DNA from: Linum tenue
Taxonomy: Eukaryota > Streptophyta > Magnoliopsida > Malpighiales > Linaceae
Length of the DNA: 64,000 nucleotides
NCBI GenBank assembly: GCA_946122785.1
Contig: CAMGYJ010000004.1
Span: 11,058,150-11,122,149 of the forward strand
Reading direction: 5' to 3'
Shown: piece after piece, positions 53,643-64,000 of the stretch
Layout: each line of letters starts with the position of its first letter
Numbering within the stretch: the stretch's first letter is position 1
Program-made: the position numbers and the translations under genes
Notes under the pieces: model-generated
The model's database searches: none
The model's input: the letters and a program-made list of their open reading frames with translations, nothing else
What the model was told of the DNA's origin: nothing

Positions 53643-56600
53643 TGTAAGAATTCAATTTATTGAATTGAGATAAAATGAACATCTAAGCTACTGATTTATA
53701 CAGAGTAGTGTGCTGCTATCATTGGGAAAGAAGTATAAAAGAAAGCTATCGACTATTAATGGAATGGGTGAACATTATCCCACATTATCTCATATTATCT
53801 AGACTTTAATGCTAACTGTTGGGACAGCAGTGAGCTGTCTGCTCACATGGTTTCTGTGATCTCCAATACTCCCCCTCAAGCTGGCGCGTGAAGGTCACGA
53901 ACGGCTAGCTTGCGAAGAAGGTAGTGAAATCGATCTGATCCAAGACCTTTAGTGAAAAGGTCAGCAACTTGATCATGAGAACTGACTTTAAGTGGGCAAA
54001 TGTCGTGATTTTGGACGCGTTCTCTAACAAAATGACAATCCATTTCAACATGTTTGGTGCGTTCATGGAAAACAGGATTGTTGGCGATGTGAAGGGCAGC
54101 TTGATTATCACAGTGGAGCTGCGTGGGACCTGAAGAATTGATCCCAAGGTCCCGAAGAAGAGCCCGTAGCCAAAGAATCTCACTAACCGTCGTAGCCATG
54201 GCACGGTATTCTGCTTCAGCTGAGGAACGAGAGACCACCTTTTGCTTTTTGGATCTCCAAGAAATGGCAGCTTGACCAAGGTAGATGATGTAGCCACTTG
54301 TGGAGCGGCGAGTAAGTGGGCAACCACCCCAATCAGCATCACAATAAGCCTGTAGAGTGAGGGGATTAGAGGATGGGAAAAACAAACCCTGACCTGGGGA
54401 CCGTTTGAGATAACGTAGGACCCTGTGGGCTGCCGTGATGTGTTCCTGTTTAGGATCTCCAACAAATTGACATAAGAAGTTGACGGCATACTGAATGTCT
54501 GGTCTGGTGACTTTCAAATAAAGTAGGCGACCGATAAGACGACGATAGGGTTCAGGATCATCGCACGGAGTGTCTGCCAATGCCAACTTATGATTGTTCT
54601 ATCGGGAAGGCACTGGACGACTGTTAGTCAGTCCACTATCTGCGAGGATGTTGAGAGTGTATTTGCGTTGACTGAGGACGATTCCGCTGGATGAACGAGC
54701 AACTTCAATTCCAAGAAAATACTTCAATGGTCCTAGGTCTTTGATGCTGAACTCAGTATTGAGGCATGACTTGACGTGAGAAATGAAGGTGGGATCATAT
54801 CCTGTTAAGATGACATCGTCAACATAAAGTAAAACAAAGACCGTGGATGTACCCTTGGTGGCAATGAAAAGGGAGTAATCGGCATGGGATTGCCGGAAGC
54901 CAAGACGCAAGAGAACCGAAGTGAATTTGGCATGCCAGTTACGGGAAGCTTGACGAAGGCCGTATATGGAACGACGGAGCTTGCAAACCCTTGAGTCTCC
55001 GGGGAGACGAAATCCCTCGGGTACCTTCATGTAGACTTCTTCATCAAGGTCACCATGGAGAAATGCGTTGTTAACGTCAAGCTGATGTAGGGGCCATTGG
55101 CGGGATGCAGCAACTGCAATGAGACAACGTACTGTGACGAGCTTTGCTACAGGGGCAAATGTTTCATGAAAATCGATGCCAGGAATCTGTGTGAAGCCTT
55201 TAGCTACCAGTCGCGCCTTGTAGCGTTCAACCTCACCATTCGGTTTAAACTTGACTTTGTACACCCATTTGGAGTCTATGGCATGTTTTCCAGGTGGAAG
55301 TGTTGTGAGCACCCAAGTGTGATTCGCTTCCAAAGCAGCGATTTCTTTTTGCATAGCCGCTCGCCAATAAGAATGTTTTGCTGCCTGTTTGTATGTCTTA
55401 GGCTCATCCACAGTGGAGATGGCTGACAGGTAAGCAATATGATGTGAAGAAAGGCGTTCATAAGATACATAGTTTGCCATAGGATATACCTCAGAAGAAG
55501 TGATTGGCGGAGTTGACTCATTGACAACAAGCGACGGTGGGAGAGACGTGTCAAAGCCTTGCAGAGCAGTAGTTTAGCAGCGTTGGCGATCACTGCGACG
55601 TGGAGGGGCATCAGAAGATGGAGTGGCACCAGACGATGTAGCGGCAGAAGTGTCTACAATGTTTGTGACAGTTGCTTCTGTAGGCTGGAAATTTCCGGGT
55701 GAAGGCATGTCTACTGGTGGAGGTAGCTCGATTGGTGTTTCGAGTGGCTCGTATGGATGTTAAAGGTCAGGTGAATTGGTTGGGCCAAGAGGCCAATAGA
55801 GTGGTGTTTCCTGGAATGGAAACATTTCTTCTTGAAAAATTACATCGCGTGAGATGACTATCTTTCGCTGCTCAAGTAAGTAAATCTTGTAGCCCTTTTG
55901 TCCATGAGGATATCCCAAGAAAATACCTTTGCTCCCCTTTCATCGAACTTTCTTTTCCCCGATGATTGTCATGAGCATATGCCAAGCAACCAAATACTTT
56001 CATATGGTCATAAGAGGGTGAATGGCCAAGAAGTACCTCATAAGGTGTAAGATTATTGAGTACTGTGGAGGGAATCCGATTGATGATATATGCAGCCGTA
56101 AGTATGCATTCTCCCCAGAACCGGATAGGGAGGCTAGATTGAAAATGAAGTGCACGGGCTACTTCGAGAATATGACGATGTTTGCGCTCCACCACTCCAT
56201 TTTGTTGTGGTGTGTCGGTGCACGAGCTCTCCAAAAGGATCCCTTCTGCCGCATAGTAATCTCGAATCGTTTGTGATTTGAACTCTAAGCCATTGTCAGA
56301 GCGAACCCGTTTGACAGCTACTCCAAATTGATTTTTGACCATGTTGCAAAATGAAGGTAATAATTGGCCCACTTTCGACTTATGCTTCATGAGATAAATC
56401 CAAACACCACGGCTAAAATCATCAACGATGGTGAGAAAATAATGAGCTCTGGATAAGCTGGAGGTCTTGTAATCTCCCCATATGTCACAATGGATTAACT
56501 CAAAGCAACGCGTGGTTTTATTGTGCTTAATGGAAAAGGTAATCGGGTCTGCTTGGCTCGCACACACGCCTCACAGTGACCGAGCTTATTTGAGAAATCC

Positions 56601-58534
56601 AACTTGGAAGTAGCCGATAAATTGTGGAGCTTGCCTGAGGAAGCATGTCCCAACCGCCGATGCCATAAAGCCACACAATCCGTCTTCTTGGTTGCCATGG
56701 TGACCCGCTCTTTTGACACGTCTTCCCACACGTACAAGCCATCATTGAGTTACTCACTCCAATCAGCTTCTTCGTTGGTAAGTCCTTGTGCCACAGCCAA
56801 ATCCGAGAAAAAGGTTACGGCGCAATTATGATCTTTAGTGAGCCGACTAACAGAAATTAAATTGCACTTGAATTGAGGAGCATTTAGAACTCCTTGTAAT
56901 TTAAGTCCGTTGTTGAAGCAAATGTCACCGATGCCAACAATCGGGACTTTGGACCATTTGCGACCTTCACAAATACCGCTGGTGAATTTTTCGTTCCTTG
57001 CAAAGAATGCTCATCAAAAGTAATGTGATCTGTGGATGCAGAGTCTAGAGCCCAAGCTAATGTGGGATTACCAGTCATGTTGGCCTGAGGTTGGAGTGGT
57101 TGATTCGGCCCACTTGGACTTGTATCTGGGCCCAAAATTTTGAGAAGTTTCTCAACTTTCTCCTGGGAAAGGCCAAAGTTCACATTAGGGATTGCTCCCA
57201 CTTGAGCCACATGCGGCTCTCCCTCCTGCGAGAATCGCCGCCGCCTCTTCCCCAATTTTCCCAAGTTCCGCCGCTGCTCCCCCTGGTTTCCGAGCTGCCA
57301 CCGCGATAGCCGCTCCTCTCTCTGCCTGTACGTTTGTTTCCATCGGGTCTTCCCACCAGCTGATAACAAGTTTCCTTGCGATGGCCTGGTCGGCCACAAA
57401 CTTCGCACCGCTGTCGGTCGCGCCTTTCTCTATCGCGGCGCTCTGCTTCGCGGCGAGCACCTTGCTCCCTGTTCGTGGTCGGCCTGTGCGTCTGGAAGGC
57501 TGACGCTCCCTCGTCACCGGTCATAGGTCGCTGGGAAAGGGCACGCCGCTGCTCGTCTTCTAAGGTTAGGTGAAAGACGGCGGCAAGGGATGGCACGGGC
57601 TGAAGGCTGAGAATGTGAGTGATGATGTTCCCGAAATCGGCATTCAGCCCCATGAGAAAATCATAGACCTGCTCCTTCTCTTTTGCTTCACACCAATCTT
57701 TCTGCGTCCCACAGGTGCACGGCGGCAATGGTGAGATTGTTCTGAGTTCGTCCCATAGCGACCTCAGCTTGGTGTAATAAGTGGACACCGACATGGTGTC
57801 TTGCCGGAGATGACTGATGGCTCGCCACAGTTCGTAGGCACGGGGTGCGCTTCCCTTGGCGAACCTCTCTTTCAGATCCTGCCAGATCTCACAGGCAGTG
57901 GAGGCGTACAGGACGCTGCTCTGAATCTCCTTTGACATGGCTGTTTTGAGCCAACCAATGACCAGTGCATCGCACTGTTTCCAGGCCGCTTGATTTGAGG
58001 ATCCCTCGGCCGGTTTGGGGATTGATCCGTCGACGAAGCCAAATTTATTTTTGGCGAGTAGGCCATATGTCATGTCAACTACCCATTCTCCATAGTTGGT
58101 AGCGTGGAGGGGTTCAGCGACAAATGGATGGCCGGAGGTGTCTGATTGCTGCACGAAGTATGGTGACTTCTCGGCAGCACTTGATTCTGCAGTTTTGCCG
58201 GCAGCAGCGGCATTGAGAGCTTCCTTCGACATAGCCAACGAGGTAAGCTAAAATGACCAACTACAAGTGTTTTAGCGAAGTCGTGTGGATCACCGCTCTG
58301 ATACCATGTAAGAATTCAGTTTATTGAATTGAGATAAAATGAACATCTAAGCTACTGATTTATACAGAGTAGTGTGCTGCTATCATTGGGAAAGAAGTAT
58401 AAAAGAAAGCTATCGACTATTAATGGAATGTGGGTGAACATTATCCCACATTATCTCATATTATCTAGACTTGAATGCTAACTGTTGGGAAAGCAGTGAG
58501 CTGTCTGCTCACATGGTTTCTGTGATCTCCAATA
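53643..58534 (-). mobile_element. Copia element, second copy
   Basis: 3' LTR 53643-53868 (226 bp after a 2-bp loss), 5' LTR 58307-58534, target duplication TAAAC on both sides. RNase H lies at 53876-54586, RT at 54599-55480, integrase at 55872-56740 and gag-protease at 56884-58238. Additional one-base losses break gag at about 57220 and integrase at about 56515. These breaks are absent from the first copy. Confidence 0.93.
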
Positions 58535-58679
58535 TAAACAATGACCAGGATGATGGCTGGTGCAGCAACAGTTCGCACAACAGCTGCAGCGGCAGAATTG
58601 ATGGTGGTCGTTGCTGCTAACGATGGCATTGAAGCTAGGGATAACTCCTCACCGGCGGCAGGTTCCAATGAGGTAGAGA

Positions 58680-58962
58680 TGTCAAGAACCAGTTGATCCC
58701 AATAACTCGGGTTGTTGGGAGAGGTTCAATCGTAGATCGTATACCACAACACTAACACGCCCCTTCAAACGAAAGCCACTCACAAGGGCTTGAAGTTTGC
58801 ACAGGTCTGAATACCATGTGCTTAACAAATGGAGGTCACCGGGAATCGAACACAAGACCTCTTGGTCACATAAGGCCCTGATACCATGTCAAGAACCAGT
58901 TGATCCCAATAACTCGGGTTGTTGGAGAGGTTCAATCGTAGATCATATACCATTTACTAACA
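58680..58962 (-). mobile_element. TRIM, second copy
   Basis: Same structure and AGAGA duplication as 26379-26662, with one G lost in the 5' terminal repeat. Confidence 0.92.
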
Positions 58963-59521
58963 AGAGATTGTTGGGGCTAGGGCTAGCTCCCCGGTTGATG
59001 GTTGAGCGGCCACGGATGTCGCTACCTCCTCGTGTACAATGGCGCCAAGGATTAGGTACTGGGGATTAGGTAACAGACGGAGAGGGCTTCGCGCGCGATT
59101 AGGATGCCGCGCCAAATATCTTCCTAGTGCGTTCCACCGTTTGAATTTTGGAGTTGGACTTCCATTCCATTTACTTGGTGAATTATGTTTGACAACTGAG
59201 ACTGACTGGACGTGTGGTCTTCCAGTTTAAAGTTTAAGTTTGTTTCTCAGTTTAGTTAGTTGACAGAAAAAGATTAAAACAAGGCATCATGAAAACAAAA
59301 CATCAAAGTATGCAAGTTGTCTAGGCAATTAGATAGTTTTAAATTAATTAATGGTAAACTATATTTGATTATCACACATTTAACTTTTTACAACATTATC
59401 GGCTTTAGTGTAGCTTAAAATGTATAAATAGGCAACATAATATTATTTGGGCTATAAACGTTGTGTATAATATCGCAAATGTAACAGAATTCGATTGATA
59501 ACTTATTTATGTTATATAAAG

Positions 59522-60710
59522 TAGGGGTGGCAGTCGGTCGGTTTCGGTTTAAACGAAAACCGAAATCCCGGTTATCGGTTAAACCGAGCCACCTTGCATA
59601 CATGCCGACCACCGACCGTGAGAGTGGTCACGGTTAGCCGGCCAACCGACCGGTCGGTTTCGGTTTTAGGCTGGTTAACCGGCCAACCGGAAAATACCCT
59701 TTATAAAAAAAAATTAAAACCAACAAAATTCTGAACCACTCACTCCGCACCCTCTCAATTCTCGATTCTTCTTCTTCCTATCCACTTTCCAGAGCAACCG
59801 CCGACCGCCCTCTCACCATCTCGATTCTTCTTCTTCCTTTCACCATCTCGATTCTTCTTCTTCTTTTCTTCCCCCCATCACCAAACCAACTGAAACAAGG
59901 AAGGAAAAAGAAAGAAAGAAAGAAAAGGAAGTTAACGATCTAATTCTTCTTCCCTGGGGATCCTATGAACGGCAGAATTGTCGTCACGCAATCCCCGTTG
60001 ATGGATTTAGACATGCAATCCATGGCGGCGGCGATCGGGGTCTCCGTCCCCGTTCTCCGCTTCCTGCTCTGCTTCGCGGCGACTATTCCGGTGAGTTTCT
60101 TCCACCGGTTGTCCGTCCTAGGAACAGAGACTCCGGCTGCGCAGAATTGGTTGCTGCGGTCCTTGGAGAGGAAGGAGAAGACAGGGGAGAGGCACCCGAC
60201 TCGATGATTATGCACTTAATCTGGATCCTACTACAAATCACGTTTCTGCTGTCAATCTTGTTGTGTATCTGGAGCTCGATTACGAGTTACCGACTTTCGG
60301 ATGTTCTGGGTCGGGTTAATTTTGTCTGAGGGTATCGCTGAATTTGTTGTGGTTGATTCTTTGAGATTTGGTTGGAGAAGGAATCGGTAGGTTGAACGGC
60401 GATTGGAGTTGGGAGCAGGTGGATTGGAGGGAGGCGGCTGGGGATTTGGGAGATGGGACGAAGTTGCTAGGGTTGGGGATTTGGGGATGGGGTGTTTTAT
60501 GTAAGGCAAAAACGGCGTCGTTTAGGCCTGCCGGTTAGTGTCGTTAGCAGGTTTAACCGGCGTCGGTTTTTCGGCTAACCGCCTAACCACGGAGAGCCTC
60601 CGACAACCGACCGTGCCCAATTTTTTTCGGTTTCCGGTTAGCCGCTAACCGGCGGTTAACGAATAGACCGGCCGGTTAGCCGCTAACCGGAAACCGAAAT
60701 GACAGCCCTA
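59522..60710. mobile_element. Pack-hAT, second copy
   Basis: Same ends and ATATAAAG duplication as 27221-28414. The acyltransferase exon (about 60000-60110) is present; one G lost at about 60107 changes the downstream frame. Confidence 0.9.
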
Positions 60711-61846
60711 ATATAAAGTATCTTTTAAGTAATACTTTTAAAAAATGTTGCTGTTATTAATTTTAAGCAACATCTTTAATTTGTGTTGCAAACATAGTGT
60801 TGGCGAAAACCACTTTTCTCGTAGTGGCGGCGTCTTTGACTACATAATGAAATATTGTATTTCATTAATTGCTACTAATGCCAAAAATAACAGTATATGG
60901 CTAAACCACGCATAAAAGATTTCAAACATCACAAATATTATAAATAAACTAACTATTATCAATGATAAATAAAAAAAAACATTCAACCTATAAGGTTAGT
61001 TCATGCTTTAAACTGTTTTATTTTTCTAAAGAATCAAAATGTATAATCAAGTTCATCCTTACTAATCACTTGTCCTAGCCACACAAATTTATTAACACAT
61101 CCAAAAATGATAAAAAGAACCTATATTTCAAACTCAATCTCGTCTCATGATTGTTGAGCACAATAATGCCATACTAGCAAAAGATTTAAGGTTAAGGATT
61201 AACCAGACTAAAGTTTTCAGAGAACAGATCACTTATTGTTTGCAGAATAATATCGTTGCTTCATCGTTGTTCTACAAATTGATACTAAATTAAGAGCTCC
61301 ACATACTTTTACATATTTAATACTGCAATATTCAAATCAATGATATTTGAGTTGCAATTTTAAGATAATAAAAATATGAAAATGAAAGTATCAAACACCA
61401 AATAATGCTTAAGAGATATTTAGTGGGCTAGTTAACCGTAGGGAGAAGTTCTATGATTTTAGATTTCTACTTTATGTATTTTATTAATTTAGAAAGATAC
61501 AATCAAAAAATTTAGTGTAATTGATTATCATTATTTTTTTATGAAGATATCCTGGTTCAAATCTCAACGTGATGTATTTTTTATAAATAAGAAATAATTA
61601 CTATAATGACGAATATACCCTTTCTACTTTCACTCTGTTGCAAGAAATTTTAAATTGAGGAAAATAAATAATTGAATTTCCATAATATAAATGTTGTTGA
61701 GATACCGACCCATATTTCCTATTGTTTGGTCGGTTGCTTTCTTGCTATACTACGAATTGAATATATTTATCTTATTTGACAACGATACTCTCTATATACT
61801 GCTAATTAAACCATGATTATATCATGTCGTACTGTGACTGTCGACA

Positions 61847-62340
61847 TTGTTGTGGGGTGTTACTGTGAATCTCATTGGCGGAGGGAAGATTCTGCCGGAG
61901 ATCGAAGTTTCCCTGTCATTCACCATCATTCAAATCAAGGAGATCCTGGCCTCCCGCCTCAGTATCACGACTTCAAGGCAACAAATGTTTTATGATGGCA
62001 CTCATATCAACAACAATGAAACACTCGAGTCATATGAGTTCGAAAATGATGATGAATCTGATGTGGAGCTGAATCTTAAGGTGAAGCCACTGCATGATGA
62101 TCGCAAGATCAAATCGAGGCAAGGAATAACTATTTTATCAAAAGGAAGACTATCGAAGTGTGCGAGAATGACACTATACGTAGCTGATTTGAAGAGGAAA
62201 TTAACAAAGAAAATGAAGACTATTGCTTCCCTTCTAACTTTGTCATGTCAAGGTGAGGAGATGTGGATAGGGACTTGGTCTCAAACTACTATGTTAGTGG
62301 AAACACCGTGATTGAGGTTGTTGAGTCTAAGTATGCATGA
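61847..62340 (+). pseudogene. Ubiquitin-like pseudogene, second copy
   Basis: Copy of 29554-30050. A one-base loss at about 62112 happens to join the first UBL frame to the VADLKRK frame, giving a 154-codon ORF. The final part is still out of frame. Confidence 0.6.
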
Positions 62341-62836
62341 GTGACCAGGTGGAAACTTAGATTAATGATTTGAATAAGGAAGTTAAAACTGGCAAATTAC
62401 TTTTATGTCTTTTCTTTTCCTTTGTCTTTGATTGATTAGACTACAATTATTATTATAATATAAAATTGAAAAAATATTTTTTTTTTTCGTAGCATTGAAG
62501 GGCTTCATAAATAAAGAAGGGCATTATTTTGTCTTACGAACATCAACATGCTCCTTTTGAGCCAAATTGTCACATCGGATTCCGATCATCAAATCATAAC
62601 AACAAGTGCATAGACCAAATTTAGAGTACACATATTAAAGTGATATGGACTTAAAGGTTAAGAAAATTCATTAATTAATCTTAATTGATTAATTAATGCA
62701 TTAAGATTGATTAGATGCAGGCCTAAAAAGGCTCAATTTATTAGGAAATTGCCTTTAATGCACGATCAAACCAATGTGAGATAGTCCTAAGAAAGTATAA
62801 AGAAACGAGACTTCAACCCGGGATCGGTTAGCTTGA

Positions 62837-64000
62837 CTACCCCATGGAGGGGACTGATTTTCGACACCCCCATCCAAAACCGTCCATCTAAATTAGTGGT
62901 AATGTAGGGTGAGGATTGAGCAGCCTTTTTTGTGCATTAAATCCTTCATTAGCTGGCATCACCCACATTGGAAAGGGGAAAATTTGGGGACTGGGAAAAA
63001 ACGATTTGACTTTCCCCTTTTGATTATTTCCCCTTTTGTCTCTCCCACCAGACGACCAACCCTCCTCCTTCCATCACCAGCAGCCGGCCATCTTCAACCT
63101 TCCTCGGCGACAACAATGGAGGTTATTCCTTCCACCGATCGAGAATCAACCTGCCAACCAACTCCTTTCCTCTTCCCTTTTGCTTTGTTTCCGTCAACCA
63201 CCTTCCATCGGCGACACGACTTTGAAGAACTAACGATTTCATGGAACTAGTCTCGTCTCCCGCAAATCGATAGTAGGTGTTGGGTTTTACTCCCTTACAA
63301 TTTTCCTCTTTCTACTCTTCTTTCTATATTTTTTTAAGGTCTTTCTCTGACTACCCTCCTCACCTTCTCGGCGAAGATGACGGCCTCCTCCCCTTCCCGA
63401 TGACGACGACGAAGAATCTAAGGTAGCTCTCTCTCCCAAAACCCAGATCTGGATTTTCGTGTGGTATTAGCACTAGTTCAATGGTATTTTCATTACCCAG
63501 ATATATGTCTTTGAGTTTTCTAGGTCTGGATTTTTTCATGTGGTATTAGTACCAGTGTACTGGTATTGATACCGGTGTAATGTTACCACTGCAATGGTAG
63601 TTCTACCACTGTCTGAGTTTCAGTTGAACGTTATCAGTGATAAGCTTTTTATCACTACAGTGACATAGTGTGTCTTTCGTTGCAGTGGTAGATATATCAC
63701 TGTAGTGGTAGATCTCTCGTTGCAATGGTAGATCTATCACTATGGTGGTAGTTCGTTGTTATGTTTTTGTGTGTAGGGCTATCACTGTAGTGGTACTAAA
63801 AAAATCATTATTGATCTCATATTTTATCACTAAATTGATAATTCTGATTATTGTGTGTACCAATGACAATAGGAATGACAAGGACGAAGAGACTGTATCC
63901 TGCGGTTCCAACAGGGAAGAGACTTGCAAGCTATGTTTCTAGGGTAGAAGTAGGGGTATGTCAGACTCTTTCCTCAAGTAAGGGTACCAGCAAGAAACAG
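62837..64000. mobile_element. CCACTG-rich TIR element, second copy (left part)
   Basis: Copy of 30551 to about 31713; cut by the window end. Confidence 0.55.

Larger units (their letters stand above)
53053..64000. repeat. Near-identical second copy of 20741 to about 31713
   Basis: Base 53053 corresponds to 20741 and the colinear match runs to the window end. The offset drifts from 32312 to about 32286 through small deletions. The copy has the same Copia, TRIM and hAT insertions with the same target duplications. Differences are mainly 1-2-bp indels, often in homopolymers (for example G3 to G2 at 22294, C5 to C4 at 23629, T5 to T4 at 24208), usually shorter in this copy, with few substitutions. 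Confidence 0.97.

Noticed and set aside
53053..64000. Treating the second Pack-hAT, TRIM, Copia and UBL copies as independent insertions
   Set aside because: Identical flanks and target duplications show that they are one set of insertions copied as a block.

Overview
The window looks like a transposable-element-dominated stretch of a flowering-plant (probably eudicot) nuclear genome. The evidence is plant-type Copia, Athila-like, LINE, MULE, hAT and PIF/Harbinger elements, a plant F-box gene relic, spliceosomal introns and an AT-rich background. A run of exactly 100 N (52953-53052) shows that it comes from a scaffolded assembly.

Left part (1-15867): the end of a decayed Copia element lies beside a frameshifted F-box gene. 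Next to that gene sits a stack of nested elements. An outer TIR element (2493-15867) holds an autonomous-type Mutator-like element (MULE, 2843-14012). The MULE transposase is split by an LTR retrotransposon (6030-11581, perfect 5-bp target duplication) that has no pol. A hAT-type element (14503-15658) sits in the other arm of the outer element. The inner MULE also carries a convergent, spliced minus-strand gene for a small GRF-type zinc-finger protein.

Middle (15868-37986): this holds AT-rich subterminal-repeat DNA with CACTA-like features, a CATGG-rich array leading into a TATA box and primer-site-like sequence, and the 3' end of a minus-strand LTR element with an unidentified ORF. That ORF is interrupted by a Copia element (21331-26233, TSD TAAAC) and by a miniature TRIM retrotransposon (26379-26662, TSD AGAGA). 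To the right lie a hAT-type element (27221-28414, TSD ATATAAAG) carrying what looks like the first exon of a lysophospholipid acyltransferase, two ubiquitin-like pseudogenes, a 2.8-kb TIR element full of CCACTG/CAGTGG motifs, a foldback MULE MITE (33526-34012, TSD ATAATAAAT) and another putative TIR element.

Right part (37987-52952): a PIF/Harbinger element with an intact catalytic core ends about 80 bp upstream of the TATA box of a small two-exon gene (51-aa predicted membrane peptide). A minus-strand L1-type LINE follows. Its endonuclease region is cut by an Athila-like LTR retrotransposon (46127 to the gap), whose 5' end is missing because contig sequence stops at the N run.

After the gap (53053-64000) the sequence repeats 20741 to about 31713 almost base for base: the same insertions, the same target duplications, and mostly one-base indels as differences. 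This is more likely an assembly duplication (haplotig or unmerged contig overlap) than an independent locus.

The genes form no pathway; the window is a record of successive insertions. The only sequences that look possibly functional for the host or still mobile are the 51-aa gene, the Harbinger core and the short non-autonomous elements. ORFs described as broken could in part reflect consensus errors.
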